From Planococcus plakortidis (GTDB lineage Bacteria > Bacillota > Bacilli > Bacillales_A > Planococcaceae): DNA of 64,000 bases. Where the stretch lies: the NCBI RefSeq assembly GCF_001687605.2, contig NZ_CP016539.2, positions 2,696,501-2,760,500 on the forward strand. Direction: 5' to 3'. Position 1 is the stretch's first letter, and each line of letters opens with the position of its first letter. The translations under genes and the position numbers were made by a program. Shown in pieces: positions 25,958 through 34,648 of this stretch. The notes below the pieces were generated by a model. That model searched no databases, was not told the origin of the DNA, and worked only from the letters and a program-made list of their open reading frames with translations.

Positions 25958-26326
25958 TCAATGGGCAAGCATCCGCTCGCCGCAATCTTCTTCAGTTAGG
26001 CTATAGCTGACGACAATCTTCCCTTTTTTGCGCAGCAAGCGGACAGCCATATTCTTTTCCATTTCATCAGAAGCGATGACGTGGATCGGACGGTCCGGTA
26101 TTTCTTCGTAGCTGCGGAGGAAATAAGCGACCGGAAGTTCGAACGCGCCATCGACGGGATCTTTATAGGAGATATTATAGGCTCTCACATCCAGCAAGAG
26201 AATATCTGCGTTTTCTTTCAGGTTGTCAACACAGTCGTGCTTGACCCCTTTAGCCGTGACATAGCGTTTATAGAAACCGTTAGAGCCGGCAAAAGTCAGC
26301 AATGCGATCGGGATGCCAATACTCAT
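25958..26326 (-). CDS. Rhodanese-fold protein without an active-site cysteine
   Basis: A 122-residue protein with a rhodanese-like pattern: ADILLLDVRAYNISYK then GAFELPVAYFLR and PDRPIHVIASDEMEKNMAVRLLRKKG. The place where the catalytic Cys should stand (after VIVxC in active rhodaneses) reads VIASD, so sulfur transfer is probably lost. A longer frame exists, but AAAGGAAAG precedes the ATG at 26326. It lies just downstream of the persulfide dioxygenase, so a role in the same sulfide response is inferred. Confidence 0.75.
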   Translation of the reverse strand: MSIGIPIALLTFAGSNGFYKRYVTAKGVKHDCVDNLKENADILLLDVRAYNISYKDPVDGAFELPVAYFLRSYEEIPDRPIHVIASDEMEKNMAVRLLRKKGKIVVSYSLTEEDCGERMLAH

Positions 26327-26405
26327 TGTTTCAATCTTTCCTTTCGGGGGTGTGTTTTTCCAAAGGAAAACCGCTAAAGCCAAGGCTTAAGCGGTCATGC
26401 TGCTA

Positions 26406-27818
26406 TTATTGTTTAACGGATGCGACTTCTTGCTGCCATTTGCTGTAGCCGCCTGTCATATTGACCAGGTTGTCGATGCCGTTCGCTTTCAGGACGCTTG
26501 CCGCGATCGCGGAACGAGCCCCTGCCTGGCATTGTACAATGACTGTTTTATCGGTGTCCACCTCATCGATTCGATTTTTCAAGGTACCGACCATGATATG
26601 TTGTGCATTGTCGATATGCCCTTCATCGAATTCCGTCTGGTTGCGGACATCAAGCACATACGCTTCGCCTTTTTCGACCATTTCACTTGCCTCGGATGGC
26701 GAGACGTTTTCATAGGAAGCTAAGTTTTCAGCTTGTGCCATGACATTTTCCGCTTCTGCAAAACCGTAGACTTCGTCGATTCCCACTGAACGGAGGGCGA
26801 CCAATGCTTCATCGAGCACGTTCGTGTCGAGCAGGAGGTAGAGCGGCTTGTCATAATCGACGACCCAGCCTGCCCAGTTCGTGAAGGAATTATTGAACGG
26901 GATGTTGATCGTGCCTTGGATATGACCTTTGCTGTAAGCATCTGCCGGGCGCATATCAAGTACTTGCTTGCCTTCAGCAAGAAGCGCTTCGATGTCTGCG
27001 GCTGATGTGATTTCTTTTGGTTCCGGCAAATCTTTGATCAATTTCTGGCCGACTTTGTTGACCGATTTCATCACCGCGAAGTAATACGGGGGTTCCGGCT
27101 GTCCTTCGAGCAGCGCTTTCTTGAACGAAGCTTCATCATCGAATTGCATCGCCCAGTTAAAGGCTTTTTCGTAACCGACTGTCGTCGATGGAACTGCGCC
27201 GAGCGATTTACCGCAAGCGGACCCGGCACCATGCGCTGGCCAAACCTGTAGATAATCCGGAAGCGCCTTGAAGCGTTCGATCGATTCGAACATTGCCACC
27301 GCGCCGGATTCGGAGGTTCCTTGGATGCCCGCCGCTTTTTCGAGAAGGTCTGGGCGTCCGACGTCGCCGACAAAGACGAAGTCTCCTGTAAAGATGCCCA
27401 TCGGCTTGTCGGCAGATCCGCCTTTATCCGTCAATAGGAAGGAAATGCTCTCCGGGGTATGCCCTGGCGTATGCATCACTTCAAATACCAGATTGCCGAT
27501 GTTGAACTGGTCGCCATCTTTCAATAATTGATGGCTGATCCCATCCAGGTTCTGATATTTCCAATCGGCATCGCCTTCATCCGAAATATAGAGCTTCGTG
27601 CCGAAACGGTCATTCAGTTCCCGTGAACCGGATACAAAGTCAGCGTGGATATGCGTTTCAAGAGCGCCGACAATGTTCAGTTTCTCTTTTTTCGCCAATT
27701 CCTCGTATGCTGTGATATCGCGCATCGGATCAACAACGACTGCTTCGCCTGTTTTTTGGCACCCTACTACATAAGATGCGTGAGCCAATTTTTCGTCATA
27801 GAAATATCGTAATAACAT
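26406..27818 (-). CDS. Persulfide dioxygenase-rhodanese fusion (CstB-like)
   Basis: A 470-residue, three-part enzyme for sulfide and persulfide detoxification. Residues 1-270 are a metallo-beta-lactamase domain of the ETHE1/persulfide dioxygenase type, with the iron-binding HIHADF motif and HTPGHTPESI. Two rhodanese domains follow: one around LDMRPADAYSKGH has no visible Cys, and the last carries the active Cys in VIVQCQAGARSA. The order matches staphylococcal CstB (about 444 residues), which makes thiosulfate from persulfide. A CstR-like operator lies in the promoter. No cstR or cstA gene is in the window. Confidence 0.9.
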   Translation of the reverse strand: MLLRYFYDEKLAHASYVVGCQKTGEAVVVDPMRDITAYEELAKKEKLNIVGALETHIHADFVSGSRELNDRFGTKLYISDEGDADWKYQNLDGISHQLLKDGDQFNIGNLVFEVMHTPGHTPESISFLLTDKGGSADKPMGIFTGDFVFVGDVGRPDLLEKAAGIQGTSESGAVAMFESIERFKALPDYLQVWPAHGAGSACGKSLGAVPSTTVGYEKAFNWAMQFDDEASFKKALLEGQPEPPYYFAVMKSVNKVGQKLIKDLPEPKEITSAADIEALLAEGKQVLDMRPADAYSKGHIQGTINIPFNNSFTNWAGWVVDYDKPLYLLLDTNVLDEALVALRSVGIDEVYGFAEAENVMAQAENLASYENVSPSEASEMVEKGEAYVLDVRNQTEFDEGHIDNAQHIMVGTLKNRIDEVDTDKTVIVQCQAGARSAIAASVLKANGIDNLVNMTGGYSKWQQEVASVKQ

Positions 27819-27859
27819 GGAATCAATCTCCTTTTGTTTGTTTTCGTTTTCTTAATTTT

Positions 27860-27888
27860 AATATACCCCATAGGGTATATTTTGTAAA
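27860..27888 (-). promoter_or_regulatory. Promoter with CstR/CsoR-like operator
   Basis: On the minus strand TTTACA (27883-27888), a 17-nt spacer and TATATT (27860-27865). The inverted repeat ATATACCC-N4-GGGTATAT (27861-27880) lies between and over these elements. It resembles known CstR and CsoR sites, so derepression by persulfide is likely. Confidence 0.8.
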
Positions 27889-27925
27889 CATACATGCTCC
27901 ACATTTCCATCAGCTTTCTTATACA

Positions 27926-27968
27926 CAAAAAAAGCCCCAGAAGAGCAGTGGATGCTCCCTTGAGGCTG
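27926..27968 (-). terminator. Terminator of the thiolase-NMO-crotonase operon
   Basis: An imperfect hairpin (AGCCTCAAGGGAGCA with TGCTCTTCTGGGGCT) is followed by TTTTTTT on the minus strand. Confidence 0.75.
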
Positions 27969-27977
27969 AAAGGCATA

Positions 27978-28796
27978 TTATTTATTTCCGCCGAAGAAAT
28001 CCGGAAGCTCGCTCGCTTTCATCGAAAACTCCGCTTTGCGTTTATCGACAAAGGATTGTATGCCTTCATCCGCATCGGCATTGTTCCCTGCCCAATGGAG
28101 GAATTTCGACTCCGCCAGATGCGATTCGTGCGGATGATCCGCACCGAGCATCTTCCATAATAATTGGCGTGTAAAGCTATTGGATGTGGCTGCGGTGTTG
28201 TCGACGATATCCCGTGCAATTTCATACGCTTTCGCAAGGGGATCTTCCGATTCATATTGCATAAGCCCCGCTTCAACCGCTTCCAAAGTCGCGATATATC
28301 GGCCCGTCAATGTCCATTCGAGCGCTTTCCCGATGCCGACAATGCGCGGCAAGAACCAGCCGGATGATGCTTCCGGGCCGATGCCGCGGCGTCCGAAGAC
28401 AAAGCCGATCTTCGCATCCTTCTTGACGATTCGGATATCCATCGGCAAAGTCATCGTCATGCCGATGCCGACCGCAGGGCCATTGATCGCGGCAATGATC
28501 GGTTTGTTCACTTCATAGACCTGGTTGCTGACCTGGCCGCCGAGGTCCCGGTACTCTTCTGCACTTTGCCCCGAAGCAAAAGTCGAGCCGCCGTCCGACA
28601 AGTCCATTCCGGCACAAAACGCCCGGCCTGCTCCGGTCACGACGATGACGCGCACTTCATCGTCATCATTCACTTTGCGATAGAAATCCAATAATTCTTC
28701 GTTCATTTGTTCCGTATAGGCATTCATTTTATCGGGGCGGTTCAAGGTCAATGTCAAGATCCCGTCCGAAAGTTCGGTTTTAATGGTTTCGTACAA
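27978..28796 (-). CDS. Crotonase-family enoyl-CoA hydratase/isomerase-like protein
   Basis: A 272-residue crotonase-fold protein. The fold is clear from TLNRPDKMNAY, GRAFCAGMDLSD (oxyanion hole) and the C-terminal KRKAEF. The two catalytic glutamates of true enoyl-CoA hydratases are not conserved: the first position reads GIGMTMTLPMD, and the second region reads GRRGIGPEASSGWF. The acyl-CoA reaction is therefore uncertain. The start is a TTG, 9 nt after GGGAG, and it overlaps the NMO gene by 17 nt. It is the last gene of a three-gene operon. Confidence 0.88.
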   Translation of the reverse strand: MYETIKTELSDGILTLTLNRPDKMNAYTEQMNEELLDFYRKVNDDDEVRVIVVTGAGRAFCAGMDLSDGGSTFASGQSAEEYRDLGGQVSNQVYEVNKPIIAAINGPAVGIGMTMTLPMDIRIVKKDAKIGFVFGRRGIGPEASSGWFLPRIVGIGKALEWTLTGRYIATLEAVEAGLMQYESEDPLAKAYEIARDIVDNTAATSNSFTRQLLWKMLGADHPHESHLAESKFLHWAGNNADADEGIQSFVDKRKAEFSMKASELPDFFGGNK

Positions 28797-29682
28797 GTGC
28801 CTTCACTCCCTCTTCATATTCCCGCTCCAGTTGGCTGACGACTTCTTTGACGGTCTCGCGCTTCGTCACCGTCGTTACGCCATGTCCGGCCGACCAAATA
28901 TCGCGCCACGCCTTGGCGTTGACGAGATGGGATAGGTCGATATCTTTTTTGGGCTTTAAGGTTTTCGGGTCGATGCCTTGTTTTTCAAGGCTCGGGATGA
29001 GGACATTCACAGGGACACCGCTGAACGAGTCGGTATATAAAATATCTTCGATGGAGGAATCAATGACCATCTGTTTGTAGTCTTCGGGCGCACTGCTCTC
29101 CTCCACCGCCAAAAAGCGCGTGCCCATATAGGCATAATCCGCGCCCATCAACAAAGCAGCCGCCACGTCCTGCCCTGTGGACAAAGAACCCGACAGGATG
29201 ATCGTGCCGTCAAAGAACTTCTTGACCGCCCCAATGAAAGCGAAAGGATTGAGTGTGCCGCCATGCCCGCCAGCCCCTGCGCATACAAGAATCAACCCAT
29301 CCACGCCACTTTGCGCCGCTTTTTTCGCATGCTTGACGTTTGCTACATCGGAATAGACGAGGCCCCCATATCCATGGACGATTTCCAGCACTTCCGCCGG
29401 CGACCCGAGGGAGGTGATGACAATCGGCGGCTGGTGCTCGCGGATCAATTCCACATCTTCGTCGTAGCGCTTGTTCGAGCCGCGGTGGCTGATGAAGTTG
29501 ACAGCCCACGGAGTATCGCCAAGCGCTTCTTTCACTTCGATGAGCCATTTCGCACATTCTTCAGCAGGACGGGCATTCAATAGAGGGAATGAACCGATGA
29601 CCCCGGCTCGCCCTGACTCGATGACCATTTTGGGTGTCGAGACGAGAAACATCGGCGCCACGATAACTGGCAATTTAGGCAT
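28780..29682 (-). CDS. Nitronate monooxygenase-like FMN oxidoreductase
   Basis: A 300-residue TIM-barrel flavoprotein of the nitronate monooxygenase/2-nitropropane dioxygenase family. Its signatures are VIVAPMFLVSTP near the N-terminus, LILVCAGAGGHGG in the middle and GADYAYMGTRFLA in the C-terminal third (phosphate binding). It overlaps both neighbours (thiolase end by 8 nt, crotonase start by 17 nt), so it is firmly part of the operon. The family includes class I NMOs, FabK-type enoyl reductases and uncharacterised members; the real substrate is unknown, perhaps an acyl-CoA intermediate. Confidence 0.9.
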   Translation of the reverse strand: MPKLPVIVAPMFLVSTPKMVIESGRAGVIGSFPLLNARPAEECAKWLIEVKEALGDTPWAVNFISHRGSNKRYDEDVELIREHQPPIVITSLGSPAEVLEIVHGYGGLVYSDVANVKHAKKAAQSGVDGLILVCAGAGGHGGTLNPFAFIGAVKKFFDGTIILSGSLSTGQDVAAALLMGADYAYMGTRFLAVEESSAPEDYKQMVIDSSIEDILYTDSFSGVPVNVLIPSLEKQGIDPKTLKPKKDIDLSHLVNAKAWRDIWSAGHGVTTVTKRETVKEVVSQLEREYEEGVKALVRNH

Positions 29683-30856
29683 GCTCGATCACCACCGCGA
29701 TTCCCTGTCCGCCGCCGATGCAAAGGCTCGCGACTGCATATTTCCCGCCGCGGCGTTTCAGTTCGTAAGCCGCCGACAGCAAGATGCGCGCACCGCTTGC
29801 GCCGACCGGATGGCCAAGCGCAATTGCCCCGCCGTTGACGTTCACTTTCGAACGATCGAGCCCAAGTTCTTTTTCCACTGCCAAATACTGGGCAGCGAAC
29901 GCTTCATTCACTTCAACCAAATCGATATCATCGATTGTCAGCTCCGCTTTTTCAAGCGCGCGCCGGATGGCCGGAACCGGACCGATGCCCATGATCGTTG
30001 GGTCGACGCCGGCGACATGCCATGACACGATGCGCGCCACAGGCGATAAGCCATGCTTTTGGACGGCAGCTTCCCCTGCCACCACAAGAGACGCAGCGCC
30101 GTCGTTGATGCCGGAAGCATTGCCCGCTGTCACGGAGCCGTCTTTCTTGAAAGAAGGGCGCAGTTTCGACAAGCCTTCCGTATTGGCATCGGGTTTAATA
30201 TGTTCGTCTTTATCGACCACCACTGTGCCTTTGCGCGTTTTCACTTCGACTCCGACGATCTCTTCGTCGAACTGCCCGCCCGTCGCGGCTTTAGCCGCCC
30301 GCTGGTTTGATTCGACCGCGAATTCATCCTGGGCTTCACGGGAAATATCGTATTGCTCCGCCAGTTTCTCGGCCGTCATGCCCATGCCGCTGCCCGTGTA
30401 TTGATCGGTCAATGTCGCGAGAAGCATGTCTTCAAACTGCATCGGCCCCATCTTCGCTTTGCTGAAACGCTGCGTGAAATTCGCATAAGGCGACATCGAC
30501 ATATTCTCTGCGCCGCCCGCCAGAACGATATCCGCTTCACCCAGCAGGATATGCTGTGCTGCGGACACGACCGCCTGCGCACCGGACCCGCAAAGGCGGT
30601 TCAATGTCAGAGCAGGCACTTCCTGGGGCACGCCCGCATTCAATCCGATATGACGTGCAAGATACGCCCCGTTTACATTCGACTGGATGACGTTTCCGTA
30701 AATGACATGATCCACATGTTCTGCCTTGACCTTCGACCTTTTGAGTGCTTCCACTGCTGTCGCTGTTCCGAGTTCCGTCGCATCAGTATTCGCAAACGAC
30801 CCTCCAAAAGCCCCGAACGCCGTTCTCGCGCCATCTACCAGATATACATGTTTCAT
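29675..30856 (-). CDS. Acetyl-CoA acyltransferase (thiolase)
   Basis: A 393-residue degradative thiolase that cleaves 3-ketoacyl-CoA to acetyl-CoA and a shortened acyl-CoA. The nucleophilic Cys89 lies in LNRLCGSGAQA, the His in GGAIALGHPVGASG and the second Cys in SLCIGGGQG, with NEAF also present. An ATG two codons earlier (30862) stands only 2 nt from GGAG, so 30856 is preferred. It starts the operon with NMO and crotonase and has its own promoter with an operator-like palindrome. Confidence 0.95.
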   Translation of the reverse strand: MKHVYLVDGARTAFGAFGGSFANTDATELGTATAVEALKRSKVKAEHVDHVIYGNVIQSNVNGAYLARHIGLNAGVPQEVPALTLNRLCGSGAQAVVSAAQHILLGEADIVLAGGAENMSMSPYANFTQRFSKAKMGPMQFEDMLLATLTDQYTGSGMGMTAEKLAEQYDISREAQDEFAVESNQRAAKAATGGQFDEEIVGVEVKTRKGTVVVDKDEHIKPDANTEGLSKLRPSFKKDGSVTAGNASGINDGAASLVVAGEAAVQKHGLSPVARIVSWHVAGVDPTIMGIGPVPAIRRALEKAELTIDDIDLVEVNEAFAAQYLAVEKELGLDRSKVNVNGGAIALGHPVGASGARILLSAAYELKRRGGKYAVASLCIGGGQGIAVVIEHA

Positions 30857-30881
30857 CTTCATTTCTCCTTTTCGCGCCCAC

Positions 30882-30895
30882 TGAAAGGGCTTACA
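30882..30895 (-). promoter_or_regulatory. cre-like site in the thiolase leader
   Basis: TGAAAGGGCTTACA (TGTAAGCCCTTTCA on the other strand) matches the cre consensus except at one centre base. It lies about 36-49 nt after the predicted start of transcription. The same variant lies at 47014-47027. Confidence 0.55.
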
Positions 30896-30937
30896 TATTT
30901 TTTAATTAACTTGTCAGAAAATTTAATTTTCCATTCC

Positions 30938-30966
30938 ATCATACCGCTCAGTATGTTGATTTGCAA
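30938..30966 (-). promoter_or_regulatory. Thiolase promoter with TetR-type operator
   Basis: On the minus strand TTGCAA (30961-30966), a 17-nt spacer and TATGAT (30938-30943). The inverted repeat CATAC-N6-GTATG (30940-30955) overlaps the spacer and -10 box. The TetR protein encoded at 38.6-39.2 kb is a candidate binder. Confidence 0.65.
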
Positions 30967-31027
30967 AAATATTTTACCTTCTATTTAAAATTCAACGCTT
31001 TGTTTAATTTAATTTGCGGATCACCAG

Positions 31028-31056
31028 AAAAAGAAGACCCATGACGAGTCTTCTTC
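31028..31056 (-). terminator. Terminator of the long catabolic operon
   Basis: AAGAAGACTCG and GGGTCTTCTT form a hairpin followed by TTTCTGG on the minus strand, just past the oxidoreductase gene. Confidence 0.75.
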
Positions 31057-31061
31057 TATTG

Positions 31062-32045
31062 TTAAGGAAGCAATACCAGTTTCCCTGTACTTTTCCGGCT
31101 TTCCATAAGTGCATGGGCTTGCGCTGCCTGTTCAAGCGGATAGCGGCCGGTGATCGACACGTTCAATTGACGCTGTTCAAGCAGTTCGCTGATGGCCGCT
31201 TCTGCATTCTTCAAAAATCCTGGACGCTGCTTGCGGTAAGTGCCAGTACTGTACCCGAGTACCGCCCGGCAACTTGAATGAAGTTCGTCTGTTTTAACAT
31301 TGCCCGGAACAGAGCCTTCATTGGCATGGCCAAATGACACAATACGGCCGAACGGTGCCAGAATATCCAGGCTACGCTCGAAGTTTTCACCGGCGATCGT
31401 ATCTAAGATAATGTCCACACCTTTGCCGCCTGTCAGTTCAGCGACCACTTCCGCGAAGTTATTCTCACGGTAATTGACTGCAATCGCGCCAAGGTCTTCC
31501 ACCACTTTCATTTTCTCTTCACTGCCGACCGTTCCGTAGATTTCCGATATGCCGGCAAGTTCCGCCAATTGGATCGCGGTCGTGCCGATGCCGCCGGCTG
31601 CTGCGTGAATCAAAACCGATTCACCTGGCTGTATCCGGGCGACTTCGTGCAACACATTATAGGCGGTAATGCCGACAGTCAAAGTCGCTGCCGCTTCCTC
31701 AAAGGAGACGCTGTCCGGAATCTTGTAGACAAGCTGGTCAGAGGCGACGACATATTCCGCATAGGACCCAGAAGCCGGGAATGCCCGCACACGGTCACCT
31801 GCAGATAAGCCGGTGACTGCGCTGCCGGTTGCTTCTACAATGCCCGCGCAATCCAGCCCCGGCGTGAATGGCTCGTTTGCAGCCACACCGTGATACTGGC
31901 CAAGGCGTGCTTTAATATCGGCAAAATTGACGCTGACCGCTTTAACTTTGATGAGCACTTCATGGTCTTTCGCTGTCGGTTTCGGCACTTCCTGAAGCTT
32001 CAACACTTCAGGAGGGCCAGTCGTTTCTGCAATGATCGCTTTCAT
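31062..32045 (-). CDS. Zinc-free quinone oxidoreductase (MDR family)
   Basis: A 327-residue medium-chain dehydrogenase/reductase of the NADPH:quinone oxidoreductase type. It has the substrate-domain start MKAIIAETTGPPEVLKLQEV and GLDCAGIVEATG, and the NADPH-binding loop HAAAGGIGTTAIQLAE. No structural or catalytic zinc cysteines are seen. In the operon it might act as an enoyl-CoA or enone reductase. A second paralogue is at 43.2-44.1 kb. AAAAGGGG precedes the ATG. Confidence 0.9.
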   Translation of the reverse strand: MKAIIAETTGPPEVLKLQEVPKPTAKDHEVLIKVKAVSVNFADIKARLGQYHGVAANEPFTPGLDCAGIVEATGSAVTGLSAGDRVRAFPASGSYAEYVVASDQLVYKIPDSVSFEEAAATLTVGITAYNVLHEVARIQPGESVLIHAAAGGIGTTAIQLAELAGISEIYGTVGSEEKMKVVEDLGAIAVNYRENNFAEVVAELTGGKGVDIILDTIAGENFERSLDILAPFGRIVSFGHANEGSVPGNVKTDELHSSCRAVLGYSTGTYRKQRPGFLKNAEAAISELLEQRQLNVSITGRYPLEQAAQAHALMESRKSTGKLVLLP

Positions 32046-32061
32046 GTGAACGCCCCTTTTC

Positions 32062-33444
32062 CTAGAAAATCAGCAGGCAGGCTCCGATGACCAAACCACC
32101 GTAAATCAAAGCGATCATCGTGTAGCCCATGATGTCGCGGATTTTCAAGCCGGCAATCGCTAGCAGCGGAATCGCCCAGAATGGCTGGATCATATTCGTC
32201 CAGCTGTCGCCCCACGCTACCGCCATGACGATTTTCGCCGGATCGACGCCCATTTCAAGCGCTGCCGGCAGCATGATCGGTGCCTGGACTGCCCATTGGC
32301 CGCCGCCTGACGGGATGAAGATGTTCAAAATTCCGGCAGACAGGAACGTAAACAGCGGCAATGTCGTTTCATTCGAAATATCAATGAAGAAATTCGACAT
32401 CATGACAGCTAGCCCCGACGCTCCGAGCATGCCCATGATTCCCGCATAGAACGGGTATTGCAGCACGAACTGGCCGACACTGCTGACGGATTTCAACAAT
32501 CCTGCCGCCAGTTCACGGACATTGGCGAACATGAGAAGCGCAGCCGTCAAGAAGATCAAGTTGACGGTATTTAAATCGAGCGAGAAGCCATTCATGTAGA
32601 AATGGTTGATCAAATAGCTTAAGCCGAGGAATCCGCCGATCAATGGGATGAGGCGGGATTTCTCGATTTTGTCATTCGGATAATCCTCATGATCTTGCGG
32701 TGCCTCTTCTGTAACTGGCTCTTCCAAACGCGCCGGATCCACCAAATAGCGGTCTTCCGGATTGCGCGGATGGATAAAGCGCATGACGAAAGGAAGTGTG
32801 AAGAACAGGATCACCACAATGGCAATATTCACTGCAGAAAGCAGCGTTTCCGAAATCGGCACAATTCCAATATCCCCTTCAAACACATGCCCTGCGGTCG
32901 CCACAAAAAGTGCCGGGGAAGAAGACAAGCCGCCTTCCCAGATTAAAAATCCTGAATATCCCGCAGCTACGAGTACACGGTAATCGACGTCGTGCACTTT
33001 CTTTGCGACCAGTTTCGCAATAATGCCCGCTACGACAAGGCCAAAAGCCCAGCTGATAAGAGATGCGCCAAGTGCCGTGAAGGTCACCATTAAAATGGCG
33101 GAATTCGGCCCTTTAGGAATGCCGGCAATCTTTTCAAGCGCCCTGGAAACGGTCGGCGTCAAGGCCAGCGCATAACTCAATACGAAAGTCGTGATGATCT
33201 GTGCTGTAAAAGTCAAAAGGCCCCACATGCCGTCTCCCCAGTGGCGCATCATGTCGATCGGTCCTGAATCTGTAAAGAAGACCCCTGCAATGAATGCAAT
33301 CGCCGTCAGCAACACCGCGAATACGAATGCATCCGGGAGCCATTTTTCGGCGATTTTGGCGAACACATTCGCTACTTTGGCGAGCGGGTTGTTCTGCTGT
33401 TTCTCTAAAACTGGATCTCTCTCATTGTTTTTTCCATTTGCCAT
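32062..33444 (-). CDS. AtoE-type short-chain fatty acid transporter
   Basis: A 460-residue membrane protein with about 11-12 hydrophobic segments. It matches the AtoE/TIGR00366 short-chain fatty acid transporter family, with LTPTVSRALEKIAGIP, IWEGGLSSSPALFVAT and IPSGGGQWAVQAPIMLPAA as family blocks, and a hydrophilic insert (about residues 225-260). It would import short carboxylic acids for the enzymes encoded around it. It gives this cluster a second importer besides the TRAP system. A good GAGGGGGAAAG site precedes the ATG. Confidence 0.88.
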   Translation of the reverse strand: MANGKNNERDPVLEKQQNNPLAKVANVFAKIAEKWLPDAFVFAVLLTAIAFIAGVFFTDSGPIDMMRHWGDGMWGLLTFTAQIITTFVLSYALALTPTVSRALEKIAGIPKGPNSAILMVTFTALGASLISWAFGLVVAGIIAKLVAKKVHDVDYRVLVAAGYSGFLIWEGGLSSSPALFVATAGHVFEGDIGIVPISETLLSAVNIAIVVILFFTLPFVMRFIHPRNPEDRYLVDPARLEEPVTEEAPQDHEDYPNDKIEKSRLIPLIGGFLGLSYLINHFYMNGFSLDLNTVNLIFLTAALLMFANVRELAAGLLKSVSSVGQFVLQYPFYAGIMGMLGASGLAVMMSNFFIDISNETTLPLFTFLSAGILNIFIPSGGGQWAVQAPIMLPAALEMGVDPAKIVMAVAWGDSWTNMIQPFWAIPLLAIAGLKIRDIMGYTMIALIYGGLVIGACLLIF

Positions 33445-33463
33445 CGTCTTTCCCCCTCATTTC

Positions 33464-34237
33464 CTAATTGGCGGTCCATCCGCCATCTACATAAAGAATC
33501 TGCCCCGTCACATAGCTGGATGCTTCCGAAGCCAGGAATAAAGCCGGCCCGATCATCTCGCCCGCTTCGCCCATCCGCTTCAACATGGTCCTGCTGACCA
33601 ATTTTTCCAGCCGCTCCGGATCTTTCAGGAACGGTTCTGTCATCGGCGTCTTGATGTAAGCGGGCGCCAAGGCGTTGACGCGGATGTTATGTTCCGCGAG
33701 TTCCGCTGCCCATACTTTCGTCAATTGATTGATCCCGCCTTTACTCGCCGCATAACTCGTCTGGAGCGGATTGCCGACTTGCCCCATGATGGATGAAATA
33801 TTGATGATGCAGCCGCTTTTCTGGCCGATCATCCGCTTCGCCGCTTGCTGGCCGACCAGGAAGATGCCTTTTAGATTGGTGCCGAGCACTTTGTCCCAGT
33901 CTTCTTCCTCCACTTCCACCAAGGGCTTTCGTATATTCATTCCGGCGTTATTGACGAGAATGTCCACTCCCCCGAAATCCGAGTCGATGAAGTCGAATAA
34001 CTCGGCGACGGCTTGTTTGGAAGTCACGTCTGCCGATTTCCAGGAAACATCCATTTCGCGGCTATTCATTTCATCCGCCACTTCCTTAAGCACGGTTTCA
34101 TCGCGCCCGGTGATGAGCACTTTCGCACCTGCATGGGCGAGCCCGGATGCAATTGCCAGGCCGATGCCTTTGCTGCCTCCAGTGACGAGCGCTTTTTTCC
34201 CCGTCAGATCGAAGCTTGGGTATGTAAACTCCTCCAA
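33464..34237 (-). CDS. Short-chain dehydrogenase/reductase
   Basis: A 257-residue NAD(P)-dependent SDR of the classical type. It has the nucleotide loop TGGSKGIG, NNAG, the catalytic Ser in ISSIMG and the YxxxK pair in SYAASKGG. The C-terminal end (YVTGQILYVDGGW) is typical of hydroxyacyl/ketoacyl and polyol SDRs. In this cluster it could oxidise or reduce a hydroxy/keto-acyl-CoA. The start is a TTG with GGAGAG upstream. The next gene upstream (MaoC) ends about 50 nt away. Confidence 0.92.
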   Translation of the reverse strand: MEEFTYPSFDLTGKKALVTGGSKGIGLAIASGLAHAGAKVLITGRDETVLKEVADEMNSREMDVSWKSADVTSKQAVAELFDFIDSDFGGVDILVNNAGMNIRKPLVEVEEEDWDKVLGTNLKGIFLVGQQAAKRMIGQKSGCIINISSIMGQVGNPLQTSYAASKGGINQLTKVWAAELAEHNIRVNALAPAYIKTPMTEPFLKDPERLEKLVSRTMLKRMGEAGEMIGPALFLASEASSYVTGQILYVDGGWTAN

Positions 34238-34288
34238 TTATATTCTCTCCTTTCATTTCGCAAAATATTCCGTTAATTAAATAGATAA

Positions 34289-34648
34289 TCAGTCCATTTC
34301 AAAGCTCCCGACGAGCTTGCCTGCGCCGGAAGCATCTTTGATCTGCAACTCTCCAGCATTGCCCGTCGTCAGCATCCCTTCAATGACAAATGCCTCACCT
34401 GCGTGCGCCATGCCGACAAAGCGCACGGTGAATTTCTTCAGCTTCCTTTCAGGAAACCACTCTTCGATGGCATCTGCAGCCCATCCCATCAACAACATCC
34501 CATGGACAATCGGCTCCTTCAACCCTTTGCTGCGGGCGACTTTCGGAACCGTATGGATTTCATTAAAATCGCCTGAAGCACCTGAATAACGCACCATGTC
34601 AATCGGTGCGAGCGCTTGTTTATGGATGTCCGGCAACTTCTGTGCCAT
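34289..34648 (-). CDS. MaoC-like dehydratase, hydratase 2 subunit
   Basis: A 119-residue hot-dog-fold protein that carries the R-hydratase motif: YSGASGDFNEIH (catalytic Asp and His) and EPIVHGMLLMG. It would hydrate or dehydrate acyl-CoA. It overlaps the upstream MaoC N-type gene by 29 nt, and the pair resembles HadA/HadB-type heterodimeric dehydratases or a split of the two-domain MaoC enzyme. GGGAG precedes the ATG. Confidence 0.9.
   Translation of the reverse strand: MAQKLPDIHKQALAPIDMVRYSGASGDFNEIHTVPKVARSKGLKEPIVHGMLLMGWAADAIEEWFPERKLKKFTVRFVGMAHAGEAFVIEGMLTTGNAGELQIKDASGAGKLVGSFEMD

Noticed and set aside
26370..26400. Hairpin CCGCTTAAGCC/GGCTTTAGCGG between the CstB-like and rhodanese-fold genes
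   Set aside because: It has a mismatch and almost no loop, with only a short T tract, so I did not call a terminator.
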